Of a stretch of DNA of 64,000 nt, positions 24,150-53,237 are shown in pieces. The translations under genes and the position numbers were made by a program. The first letter of the stretch is position 1, and the number at the start of each line of letters is the position of its first letter. The stretch comes from Allacma fusca (lineage: Eukaryota > Arthropoda > Collembola > Symphypleona > Sminthuridae): positions 45,611,632 to 45,675,631 of the forward strand of contig OX359246.1 in assembly GCA_947179485.1 (NCBI GenBank), in the 5' to 3' direction. The notes beneath the pieces are model-generated. The model was given only the letters and a program-made list of their open reading frames with translations, had not been told where the DNA came from and did no database searches.

Positions 24150-25969
24150 CTAGAAATAACAAATGAGGTCAGTAAATCATCTGCAGGCCCAATTTCGATA
24201 ACTGCTGACACTGCCAATTCTGTAAACACAGGCCACCATGGCTGGGTTTCCCACAATGGTACAACTACTAACCCACAACAGTCATCAGATCGCATCTTCC
24301 GCAAAGTTCGTGCTACCAGATTGAATGGGGGAAATGCGTAAGTGTCCTGATTGCTCCAACATAATGTAAACGCGTCTACATGTGACGCATCGGGATCAAC
24401 ATGCCACGACACAAAGTTGGCACACTGTGCAGTCAAATGAGTAGCAAATAAATCTATCGTGGGATAGAAATTAAACTGCTCACATAATCTGCGAAATACT
24501 TGTGAGTTCAATTTCCAGTCGGACTCATCCAGCTTACGCCGCGATTCCTCATCAGCTATAACATTCTCAATAGAGGGTATATATGTAGCAACAAGCCATA
24601 TTTCGCGTTGCTCTGCCCACTGGAAAATTCGTTGAGCAATTTGCTGTAGAACAGCAGAGCGACAGCCGCCGCGATTATTTATGTAGGCTATGGCGACTGT
24701 ATTGTCACATCTAATTAATATTTGAGCATTCCAAAAATCACTCTGGAAACACCGAAGAACATTTTCTATCGCCAGCAGTTCCAGTATGTTGATATGGAAC
24801 TTTTGTTGTTGTAATGTCCAAAATCCATTGGCCCTACGACCTCTAAAACTTCCACCCCATCCCGTAAGAGAGGCGTCTGTCTCTATTTGAAATTCGTAAT
24901 GGTCTGATCTAATTGGATTGACAACTACCGACACTCTCGATTCCCACCATAACAGATCTTTGATGGCTTCGTGTGACAACCGGAATCTATGCCCGTACCT
25001 TCCTCGGGATACATGTAATGCCCGAGTCTTATCACGTTCCAAATGTCGGGTGTACAAAAGACCATAGGGAACGGCCGGTGAGGCAGATACTAACGTCCCT
25101 ACCAATTCCGCGAGCTCCTGCACCGTAATCAAGTCTTTCGAGCGTATGCTCCTGCACAAGGAATTTATCTTCTCCCTCTTGTTCACAGGTAGCTCTAATA
25201 CCATACGTTCGCTGTCAAATATGAAGCCTAGGTATTTGACCCTCTGAGATGGAACCAAAGTAGATCGGGCAAAGTTAATACGAAACCCCAGTCGCTGGAA
25301 TACATCTATTGTGTGATTAACTGCACCCTGACAGCTTTCAAAATCTCTAGCCAAAATTAATAAATCGTCCAGAAATGCAACTATTATATGGCCCATCTTT
25401 CGTAAAAGGGATAGTATAGGTTTCAGTATTTTAGTAAACACTCTGGGTGCTGACGACAAACCAAAGGGGAGTACCCTGTACTGGAATAACGTTCCTTTGA
25501 ATCTAAAACGTAGGAACTTCCGAAATGAACGCTCAACGGGAATCAAATGGTAAGCGTCCTCTAAATCTACGGTAGCCATATACATATGTGACTGAAGCAG
25601 GTTGCACACCATGCGATAATCCTCCATCTTAAATTTCTCGTATCTAACAAAATTGTTAAGCTTCTTCAAATTTAAAATTAATCGGGGTGAGCCATTTGAT
25701 TTCGGCACAGTAAAAATTGTGGAAATAAACTGAACGTTGGAGGGATCTACCCTCTCAATAGCATTGATCCTCAATAATCGGTCCATACAATCCGACACAA
25801 GTTGCAACTCCGTATCTGGAAACTGCGTTTCCGGCTCATCCTGCTGACTGGGACTTGAAATAAACTCAATTCTATAACCTCTAATAGTCTGTAAGACAAA
25901 ACTGTTACCGGTTATTCTACACCACTCTTCGTAGAAAAAAACGTATTTGGCCAGCGTACTGCCTGTAAC
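24074..25969 (-). CDS. DIRS reverse transcriptase-RNase H
   Basis: Open for 631 residues after a TGA at 25970-25972, with no clear initiator ATG before residue ~65. It begins with the DIRS-typical W-R-T-G-N-FVL-TIRGYRIEF block. The RT fingers/palm follow (PKSNGSPRLILNLKKLNN, LEDAYHLIPV, FQYRVLPFGLSSAPRVF) with the FLDDLLIL catalytic pair. RNase H has ETDASLTGWGG, E in LLAIENV and CDNTVAIAYIN. A C-terminal FPPFNLVARTLRKM block is characteristic of DIRS. No stops or frameshifts, so the enzyme may be functional. Expression probably needs frameshifting or reinitiation after gag, which ends at 25976. Confidence 0.92.
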   Translation of the reverse strand, partial: VTGSTLAKYVFFYEEWCRITGNSFVLQTIRGYRIEFISSPSQQDEPETQFPDTELQLVSDCMDRLLRINAIERVDPSNVQFISTIFTVPKSNGSPRLILNLKKLNNFVRYEKFKMEDYRMVCNLLQSHMYMATVDLEDAYHLIPVERSFRKFLRFRFKGTLFQYRVLPFGLSSAPRVFTKILKPILSLLRKMGHIIVAFLDDLLILARDFESCQGAVNHTIDVFQRLGFRINFARSTLVPSQRVKYLGFIFDSERMVLELPVNKREKINSLCRSIRSKDLITVQELAELVGTLVSASPAVPYGLLYTRHLERDKTRALHVSRGRYGHRFRLSHEAIKDLLWWESRVSVVVNPIRSDHYEFQIETDASLTGWGGSFRGRRANGFWTLQQQKFHINILELLAIENVLRCFQSDFWNAQILIRCDNTVAIAYINNRGGCRSAVLQQIAQRIFQWAEQREIWLVATYIPSIENVIADEESRRKLDESDWKLNSQVFRRLCEQFNFYPTIDLFATHLTAQCANFVSWHVDPDASHVDAFTLCWSNQDTYAFPPFNLVARTLRKMRSDDCCGLVVVPLWETQPWWPVFTELAVSAVIEIGPADDLLTSFVISRPHPLSKNLRLAAAIISGENLRVKG

Positions 25970-25975
25970 TCACAC

Positions 25976-27186
25976 TTATTGACGATACTTCGTGCGATAA
26001 TTCTTGGACCTCTTCGCGTCCTCCTCTTTCTCCTGCGTTCGCTGGTTGTAGGACCCGCTCTTGTTCTTGAACGAGTCCCTTCCCCAGTTTAAAGGCCCTT
26101 TGGATGATCCTTGCCCTTTCCAATGACCCTTACTACGATAGGGATGAAACCATCTGGACGGCATCACGGGGGGTTTTACTAGTCTATTAGTATTAACCAC
26201 TGCCTTTAAGTCGGCATCCAAATTGTCCCCAAATAAATACTCAGTGACGGGTGTAGCCCTGGAACACAATGGTTTCAATGCCGGCAAAGTAGCTCTTAGC
26301 TGGGATCGCCGATGCATGCTTATTTCCCGATGAGCCTGACCTAATGCAGCTGCAGCATCCATGAATGGTGCCAGAATGCTCCGTACATCCTCCTTGGATA
26401 ATTTTTGGGCCATGGCTAACTGGCGTATGGAGTCCGTCACGCGTGACTGAGCCACCAAAGCATAAGCCACCATTTGTTGTATAATTTGGGACTTGCCATC
26501 AGTAGTGCGATCCTTAGCCGACATGACTCTCCACACGTGTGAGTTGACTTTCGGCACTTGAAATTGTTTTGCATTTTCCGGCACTTTGTACAATTCCTTG
26601 AATCTGTCGCTAGTCTCCTTAGACATGTCTATGCCTGGTATCGACTTGTACGATAATGCCACGGAGTCACTCAAGGCTTCGCCGAACATTTGACGCTCCA
26701 TATGGGACGATAGGATCTGGTCAATCTCATCCATAGCATCATCTCTTGTCTCCAGTGATGCATAGCCCTCTGGTATGTCTTGCATCAGCATGTCCACCGG
26801 AGCCGGCTGACTCATAAATTGGACATCAGAGTCAGAATCACTGACAGAGTTCCCTGGCTCCACATTCACTTGACTCTCCAAGCACTCCACCGCGTTGGAT
26901 AATCGATTCACAACTTGAGCCTGCTGCTCCAGCCTTGTGGAAAGTTGATGGAACTGATCACCTAACCAAAAAATTGTATCCAAAAATTGTAAATATTTGC
27001 CTCACGGTAACTTCGTTAACCGGGGACTAAACGCAACTCACGTTGAGTGTTGGCCACAACAGCAGAGATTCTATTCACCAATGGACTCATGTCAAATGGG
27101 AACGAGGGAGCCTGGTAAGATGTCGACTGTTCTGGAGTTTTCGGGACCTGGACAGTCTTGCCCCTACTCCTAGTAACGGGTGTCAT
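25976..27186 (-). CDS. DIRS gag-like protein, with a small intron
   Basis: Two segments, 27042-27186 and 26961-25976, joined by an 80-bp GT-AG intron (donor GTGAGT, acceptor GGTTAG), give 376 residues in one frame. The N-terminus has basic stretches (TRSRGK). A coiled-coil-like region (QLSTRLEQQAQVVNRLSNAVE) follows, then an acidic segment, a helical core, and a very basic C-tail rich in Gly/Arg/Lys. There is no CCHC zinc knuckle, as is usual for DIRS gag. Without splicing, the frame is interrupted by a stop. Confidence 0.75.
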
Positions 27187-27518
27187 CTTGGAAGCCAAAC
27201 ATGGCACAATTGGCCTGGAAAATGTTCCATATTGATAAGCAAAGTCAACTACGTTGACATTAAATGCACTTGACGGTCGACGCAGATTAAGTGTGGGACC
27301 ACGTCCTCAACAGACACATAGAAATATCCTGTAAAATAAATCGGTTTGTATTTTACTTACCTGCTAGGTGATAACAAAGGTGGTACACCGTCAGACATTT
27401 AACCTCACTTGACCCTGTAATTGGGCTGGAACTGTTGGTAAGGTGCACCTTAATGTTTTGGATCACGTTTCAATCCTGTACACACACGTAGGTGTGCTCA
27501 GCTCGGCATGAAAAAATA

Positions 27519-27646
27519 AACTGAGGAAGGGACGCGCGAGTGGAGGCATGGTACCTTTCACTTTTTCTTTATCTTTAAAGTACATGTGCTCAGCTTATGC
27601 ATGAAGGCATAATACTACATCTAGTAAACTTGTCCAGTTCTATACT
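27519..27646. repeat. DIRS inverted terminal repeat (left end of element)
   Basis: 128 bp, reverse complement of 22776-22903 with about one mismatch. It ends outward in AGTATAGAACT followed by a unique 27-bp extension. Confidence 0.88.
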
Positions 27647-27673
27647 GAAGAGTCGAGGTAATGAAATATAATT

Positions 27674-27981
27674 ATTATTACTGGCTAAAAGAAATGTCTG
27701 AACGACTGAACATTTGAATTTGTCATTTGGTTTGCAATGAGTTTTTATACTTCGTCCCTATTATTTAATATTTCCTGAATCATTACTGATGTGTACAAAT
27801 ACTTTATACCCGTAAATACTTATATTATTTAATGATAATAAATTATTGAACATCTTCTCAAAATGTATTGCATCAAGCAAAACTTTTATTAGGAAGGATG
27901 TCAGGCGTAACAAACATTATAGTGATATTTAAAAATCCAACTCAATCGGTACAATGATTACTGATAATTTCAAAATAAATC
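27674..27981 (-). other. 3' UTR of the perlecan-like gene and short spacer
   Basis: AATAAA reads on the minus strand at 27885-27890, about 95 nt after the stop at 27982, marking the end of the transcript. The rest, up to the DIRS end, is AT-rich. Confidence 0.7.
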
Positions 27982-45506
<17,525 letters not shown>

Positions 45507-48500
45507 TTCTGTAATGGGGAAAAACTCCTGAATTGTTCCACGAAAATTCCAAATTATTCCGGCCTCATTCCGCCGCTCAATTATTGTCTATAATCCCAAG
45601 ATTTGGATTTGAATTCACGAATGAGTATTTCAGGGGCTGAAATAATTTGTCACTTCCGCAATCAGTAAAGTATAAGATTGAAATAAATCATCCAATCACG
45701 TAAACTGTATTCTTTCCAAATATCTACATATGCATGGAGTTTAGTTTGAGCTCACATGTCAACATGTAAGCTCCAATGGATATATTAAGACACAAACTGC
45801 AGTAAATTAATTTATAAGTTCAATGAGGATCAAGACTGCTGTCGCCGCGGCTTTGCCCTGCTACTCCTCCGGGCAGATATGTAAATATGGATGAAAAAAG
45901 TTAATTAAGCAGATAAATCCTTCCCTCATTTAAAGAAATGAATAAATTAGTAGTTTGTGCCAGATCGATTTCCAATACATTAATGTATAGTTGTAATAAG
46001 TGAAGGAGGCTGGTGGAAATTTAAACTTGTCTGTTGTACTTACACACACTTGAGATATTACTACAAAAACTAGAATGTATACGGCTTTTGATAAGGGGCA
46101 GGAGGGAATCCCAAAAAATTCTACTTAGTCTTAAAGTTATATACCAAAATAAACGTCTATGTATATATGTACGTTAGCTCGATGATTGCAATTCGACAGA
46201 TTTTTCACTTTTTGTTTACATTATAAAGGTGCCGGTTTGTGTACAGGGTTGCTTGAAATTATTTATTATCATTTTCCAAAGGGTATGTGTTTGCAGACTA
46301 TCCCAGCATCTTAAATCCTCTTAAATCATTTTATTCCCAGTCTTTCCTTATCCTACTGCATGGAAATACCTACATGGATTTAGAAATCTGAAGGGTTTTA
46401 TAAAACCCATCCGCGAATTTTCCCACAAGAGAAAAACTCTACCTCAAATTGAGCTCATCTCCAAGTAAGATGTAAACAATTATCACAAAAGTCAGTCAGG
46501 GCTCTGAAGTCATAAATAATTATTATGGGTTTTAAATTTAAAGCAATATTTATGTACACAATTTTTGTACCCACAAATAATTATAGAATTTCTTTAAAAA
46601 GAAACACTTATTTTAAATTAGCACTTTGGTAAATTGTTTTAATTAGGAACACAAAAGCTCTATATTTATAAGATACGCCTCTCAGCTCTAGGGCTACTTA
46701 TGGGTGATTCTTATTAATTAACAATTAATTTTCAGGGCCTTGTGATAAGTTACTGGCTTAATTAGATTTAAGCTGGGATTTTGCAGACATTATAATTAAG
46801 AATATTGTCATTTGAGTAATAATTATTATTGCAAGGTCCCACAAACGGAATTGAAGTCATTTCTCTAACTGCACTATAAATTATTATGGTGCTGGTATTA
46901 ATCATTGCTATTATTATTAATGACAGTTATGGAAATACTATTTACATATTGCATAAAATACGGGAATGCTTTACAGGAATTTTACTCCTTACTATATATC
47001 AGTCCTTGTAAAATATTTGAGGGAACCCTTTATCCAATTAGGTTGCCTTCCACTGCAGATTGCAACTCACATTATATTCCTTGACTTTTTCAGTCCCAGC
47101 TCTCCTTGAAACGAGAGGGAGACTCCAAGGTTACATGGAGCATAAATATGAAAATTTTTTGTCTGGATTTTTTTTATATACATGGACTTACACACACGCA
47201 ATTACTTTCAACATCAAAAACCCATGATTACCCCAAAGAAGTGCGGCAGGTGCACGAACTTTTGTGAGTACACAATGGTTCGGGATGCTCCATAAATAAT
47301 TTATTAAATCCTCATTATCAATTTTCCAGCTCATATACCTCAGGATATAAAATACACACATATTAAATATAAAAAAGTCACACGCAAAGGTTTATGTCAA
47401 AAAATCAGGATTCGGGATGATATATGTATAATCACTTAATCTTCCATCCCTCCCATCACCCTCACAATCAGTCGTTAACTTCGACTGTGAAACATGCCGT
47501 AGGTTTCAACAAACAGCAATGAAAATCAACGGGGGGGGGATTCTTCCTGCTTTATTTTTACAACAATTCTGAGTCTGTAGCCTCGTCCATTCTGGGATAA
47601 GACATGAGTCGTGTTCCGATTCTGATCCTATATGCTGTATGATTCAGAAATCTATAAAAATACAGTAATTACATAGTAGTACAGTAAATTGTCGATATTT
47701 TAGAGACCCCTGACACATAGCAAAGGAATCTATAGGAGTAAAAATATTAAGAGACATATATTTTTGTTTGCCCTGAAGTTTTTCTCATGCAAATTTTACT
47801 AAATAGAACAAATTATCATAGGACTTTTTTATTTTATTTTATTTTAATATTGTATGCTCCTTTTAGGGCTGCTGTTGTAAACGCAGTAAACTGTAGTTAT
47901 ACGTGCCACTTCTCACGTTCATCTTTCTATTCAAATTATTTACCCTCGTATTAGTATTCTGGAGTTACGGCGTTAATTGTTTACATGAATGGAGACAAAA
48001 AATTAGAGTTAATTTCATTAGAATAATAATTAATTTTTTTCTCCTAAAGCCCATAAAAATTGCAACGACTTTAACCTAAATTTTGATGCAGAAATTGCTA
48101 AATACAGCTATCAAGACATGGACTGTTAGCTATATTACTCCGAGCATTTTTTAATACTCTGTTGATCGTTTGGAAGCTAGGTCAAGACTGACGAACTGTG
48201 ATTGTAGAGTGCAGGTTCTGAAAAAGATCGACCTTTCAAAGCAGGAAGATTTGACCCTTGTTAAAAAATAAAATAACGAAGAAAAATACACTGGTACATA
48301 GAGATAGGGACTTCCCACGTATATTTGTCTGTATGGAGGAAATACTCTTTGAAAGGAAATATATATATAGATACATATCTATAATAATTGTTCATTGACA
48401 AAAAGAACAACTTGTGGTACTATTTTTAGAAGATTTTAAAATTGAAGACATTGAGAGTATCATTCAATCGTTGATTCCATCATTCATAATTTGATGGAGT

Positions 48501-50316
48501 GTGTTAAATATTATTTTTTTATATTCCAGATTCACATGAATGATTTAAGAATTGCATATAGATTGTGGATGAAGGTCCAAAACAAATGCGAGGAGCTACT
48601 ACCAGGAATTCAGATTATATTGGACTTTGCCTGGGCTGATGACTGTGTGAATTTTTTTTACCGGTACCTCCTGCTGGCTTCAGTAATTATCTTCACAGAA
48701 CGTCCAGTAATTAAAAATGTTGAAGATAATTCTGACTGTGGAGAGCGTGAAGGGTTACAGCAACAGAGCTGTTTGAAAGTAAGAAATTATTATCTAAAAA
48801 TGAATCACACCTTACATATGAAGAAAGATGTAAATATATTTATTCCTTTTATGGAATTTTACAAAAGGTTTAATAATTATGGGTAGTTAGAGACACTCAG
48901 GCTGAATAATTGAATCAGTGCTTTGTAGCTTCCAGACATCAGATGAAGATACTATAAATCAGTTAAGGACAAAATAATAGAAGTGTTATGTAGTATTGCC
49001 TGGCTATCTCCGTGCTAATTGTAAGGGATAGAAAACATCAACGGATGGTATACACAATCCTACATCATCACATGCATCAATTATATACATAATACATATG
49101 AACTGTAACGAACCCATCTGTCTACGTTGTTCCTACAAAACACTCCGCACTTACGACGCTTACGGAGAATTATTTGGTCAAGGACTTGGCTCGCTGTCAA
49201 ATATTTTCAGGTACTCAAAATGTGAAATATCTTGTCAATATTTTCCTAAGACTAGGTTCTTACTCTACCCTTAATATTTTGTAAAGCTTTTAAAACTAGG
49301 GCAAGAAAGCATATTTACACTGCTTGCGCTGATGTGTATATTTTTGCGTTTATTCTTGGCTTGCAGTCTCCAGCATTTCCTGTCACTCTGGTTGCATAAA
49401 AAATCCTTATTTTAATTTTAAAATCTCTAGAATACAAAGCATAATTGACACAATGTCATACTTAAGCCCTGTTTGTGAGGAGGAGCACTGTTGGTATTCG
49501 AAAGTGACATTTCTAAGCATTAATTTAATATTCCAATAATTGTGTATTACAACAGGGCTACTAATAAAAAAATATTTTTAACCAAATTATTGTTTTACAA
49601 TAAAATGCGGCGCACTTTTTCCCTTGGCCAGTTCGTCTCTACGTAAACATTCGCATCTCTAGGCATATTTTGAGACACACGCTCTCCCACAGCATGCTTT
49701 CATTACCCTGGCATATTTGCTTAAAAATGCGTATATACGACTATTGGGTACTCAAACATGTACTTACTATAGTTTACACTGAGCCCATTTGAATGCCATT
49801 CATAAAAATTCCAATTTAATCTCATGGTAAATAACATCCCTTTGGAATGATTTCAGATGAAAGTGACAAGCGACAAAAGCACGCACATTGTGCCAGCCCC
49901 TGTGCTTAAAAACTATGAGAGCTACATATGTGTTTTTATACGTACATAACCCTCCCGATCCGAAAGTTGCTGGAACAATCTACCCCATAAAGTTTCTACG
50001 CACAATTCTTGTGTTCGCTGGTTACAACGTAGAATGTACCGGAAGGGAGGCTGGCTCTGAGGACTGAGGAAAGCTTTAAAGGGGGGTCCCAGACGTAAAA
50101 TGCGTAGTAATGCGTCGACAACCGAAGGGAAAACTTATAGATCTGAACGCTCACCTGAAATATTATTCTGTACGCATAGTGTGTATTTATACACGGAAGT
50201 GAAACGCAATTTCAGTTACGCTGTAACAAAACTTTCAGACAGAATTTGAAGGAAATTTTACACAGATTTTAGTAAATCTGTCGGATTTTGGGGAAAAATA
50301 TTTTACTACATTTGAC
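45507..50316. other. Long intergenic stretch, no gene I can support
   Basis: 4.8 kb, AT-rich. The largest frame, 48491-48886 (131 codons), follows an acceptor-like TTTTTATATTCCAG but resembles no family I know. The region should contain the promoter of the perlecan-like gene; I see no clear TATA box there. Confidence 0.45.
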
Positions 50317-51553
50317 ATGGTTGGGGCAAAACAGACAGCCCGGCTCTCAACCGGAGGGATACCACGGCAGTTCAAGGTAACCCGCTGTGTTGACACGGTA
50401 AAAATTTATCTTTTTTCCTAATATACTTTAAAGCGTAATAATTATTAATCCTATGAGAAATTAAAAGGGCTTTTGTTGAATTGAACGAGAAATGTGTATT
50501 GGGGAAAGTCTACAGGACCTTTAATTTAAAAAAAGTAATGTTTGTTATTAATTATTATTTTATTTTGCTGTGACTATTACAGGGTGCGGTGGAACTTAAG
50601 CCCTATTTGCAATGGATTGACAAAAGCAGCAAGTCCGAGCTATTTCCGCTGCCATCCAAAAAGACCGGAGCATCAGTGAAACGACCGAGTGTCTGCTTAA
50701 AATGTGGCTACAGATGCCAACGTACATGCGACGCCGTGAATGACGAAATTGAAGTGAGAAACTTTGAAGTACGTAACTTCACGTGATTAATTTTTTTATA
50801 CATTGCATGAGCATTATTTTATTTTGCTGAGTGAATATTATAAACGGTTTGTTGATTCTCAATGTCCAAAATAATGTATTTGCAGGCCCTGGCTCAAGAC
50901 TTAAAATGACCTACTTTTTCGGCCATTCAGAGTCTGATGGGCTGTTTTTACCCCATCAATAAATTTTTGCGAAGTCAGCAACCTGAAATATTTTTTTCTA
51001 CATGTACATATAAATATTTATGCACGTCCTCCGACGTTGTAGTTTTGTAAATTGGAAGGATTACTATAACCGCATGAGTTTATTTTATTTTTAGCACCAG
51101 GGAGAAGAAGATCTGTCGAAAAGACTGGGCGCCCGGGACGCGCGGGAATTTTTCTTTGCGCGGCATGACCGTGGCTGGATAAAAATGGACGGTGAAGATG
51201 GCTTCTGGAAGGAATTTATTTTCGCAAGTTTCAATGAGGTATGTTTTTTATGGTATATGCCAAAATGGCTTTTGAACTGTTCCTGAAACAGCAATTTAAA
51301 AAAATATTTGCCATTTGGCGATTTTCAGTGCAGAACAAAAATTAAATTGAAATCTTTATTTGGGAAACAGGCTTGGAGTTTCATGTCCCAGACGGTTGAG
51401 GAGGCAATGATGCTGAATCGCTACCCGGACTGGCATCAGGCATACAACACAGTGACAGTTACTCTCCCTGGGTCATTGTGTAGTGGCATATCCCTCGAAG
51501 ATGCCACACTGGCCGAGTTCATGGAGACCATTTCGGATGCATTAACGAAGTAA
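50317..51553 (+). CDS. Unknown protein with a histone H3-tail-like N-terminus
   Basis: Four exons with phase-0 junctions: 50317-50376, 50583-50753 (or to 50768, using the next donor), 51095-51238 and 51329-51553; about 199-204 residues. Exon 1 encodes 20 residues matching the H3 tail: KQTAR-STGG is retained in order, with K4, R8, S10 and T11, while K9 is Leu and K14 Ile. Exon 2 has a CxxCxxxCxxxC cluster (CLKCGYRCQRTC) that may bind zinc. Exons 3-4 encode a charged then mixed alpha/beta segment (RLGARDAREFFFARHDRGW...) that I do not recognise. There is no histone fold, so it is not a histone. A chromatin-reader decoy or H3-tail-mimic role is inference only. Confidence 0.65.
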
Positions 51554-53237
51554 TGCAAAAGAATCGTCAGGAAAAGTCCCCTTGGATGAACTCGGATCCT
51601 TGAAACGAAATAATATCGTCGCGCAATCTCACGACATTATCCTCGAGTGGTCGAGGCAAATATTTTCCGTGAATCTCGCTACAATGCAATGTGTAGAACT
51701 ACTACGGAAATTTTGTATTATTTATTTGTGTATATAATTATGACTACTGTTTTCAAAGTGATATTTGCCACCTCTTGCAGTAGTAAATAGGTTATGCTAC
51801 AATCATCAGCCTGAATAATTCCTGACTTAAAATGTTAACCATAGACGTACACGTTTGTGTCTACATCTATATTACTAATATTGCTAGGAATTTATTATTA
51901 TTGTATGTAATAAGGATTCCATTCTAGATATCTCAAGTATCACTCGTCCTTTGGAAGAAACTTTTCCAAGTAATTATACTTATGTATTATTATATGTAAT
52001 AAGTATATGTATTATGTAGAGCATACACATAATATTGTATATTGTGTACCGAACCTGGGCATATGTACATATGTACGTACATACCTTACGTAAAACAAAA
52101 ATATACCAGAGCACTCTCGTTGTAAATATTTACAATTTTCAGGGATAAACGTATGCAGATACATTCCCTTCACTTTAAAATTTTTCCCATTCAAGAATTT
52201 TTCCTTGTAATTTTTTCCCATTCAAACATCCTCCCTTATAAATTTTTCCCATTCAAAAATTCCCAATGTAAGTTTTTTCTCATTTTGAAAGTATGTATTT
52301 ATGAAAGCTTTCAAATTTGAGTGTAAAACATTTGCACGGAGTGTTCACTATATGTCTCAAATCTCAATTATTATAGTATTTTGAAACAATAAAGCAAGCT
52401 TTTACTATTTAACATAATTGTAATTTTTTTAGCAAATTGGGAATTCTATCAATTCTATTTACGGTATCATAATTTTATAACATTAATGTTTTTTAGGGAA
52501 TGGAAATAGCACCGGTCTCGCTACATGCTATTTACAATATTGCTATTATCATTTGTGGCGCAGGAACGAGTTAATCTTTGTCAGGACTGTTAGCATTAGT
52601 ACTGATAAATTATTTGCGTTATATTGTCTGACAAGGACTTAAGTTCATTTATCTGTAATACATTCACACAATGCAATATGGAACAACTCAGAGCAGAAGG
52701 AGTTCTGCACTAACATGAGTTTCATTTCATCAGACCCTCAGTTCCATTTCAATGGAGATTAATATTCATCCGGTGCGGACTAAATACAATAGAATATTTT
52801 GTCATTTGTCATCAGCCCATCTTCAAAGAGTGCATGAGTACAAATTGTATCAGTTAATATCTGGGAATTTATAATTTTTTCCCTTCTTCAAACAGGTGTC
52901 TCACAGACATGACGCATTATGCGCTCTTTCAGTGGCAACTGGGGAATATTAATATTTTTTAAGATCAATTCCATTTTAGAAACTACAAATCGCTTACTGC
53001 CCTATATATTATGTTTATAATACCAAATGTTATTTCATCTGATCCAATTTTTTAATAGCACTTTACAGCGTCAGCAGTAAATGTTTGCAGGAAAAATGTA
53101 AAAAGAACGAAAAATTTCTCATTTTTTTACTCGCTTTTTGTTTTTTTCTTTCGATAAACAACATCAAAAAGAAAAGTTTTTTCAAACGCATTTTTATAAT
53201 CATTGGTATTTGGAGGCTTACTTAAATTCCTGGAGAA
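51554..53237. other. Intergenic, nothing recognised
   Basis: AT-rich. Near 52150-52300 a TTTTTCCCATTCAA motif recurs four times within about 100 bp, a small degenerate tandem repeat. No gene. Confidence 0.5.

Larger units (their letters stand above)
22700..27673 (-). mobile_element. DIRS-type tyrosine-recombinase retrotransposon, near full length
   Basis: About 5 kb, read on the minus strand: gag, RT-RNase H, tyrosine recombinase. Inverted terminal repeats of 128 bp lie at 22776-22903 and 27519-27646, almost identical, each with its own outer extension (27 bp at the high end, about 75 bp at the low end). Between the recombinase gene and the low-coordinate repeat is the internal complementary region (22953-23092). 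It joins the complement of one end to the complement of the other, as the DIRS circularisation model requires. All three reading frames are open. No target duplication is expected for this class. Confidence 0.92.

Noticed and set aside
48491-48886. 131-codon plus-strand frame
   Set aside because: It follows an acceptor-like sequence but has no neighbouring exons, no recognised motif and AT-rich codons; could be chance.
50317-50376. Reading the H3-like exon as a degraded or variant histone H3 gene
   Set aside because: Nothing downstream resembles the H3 fold, and the exon ends at a clean splice donor.
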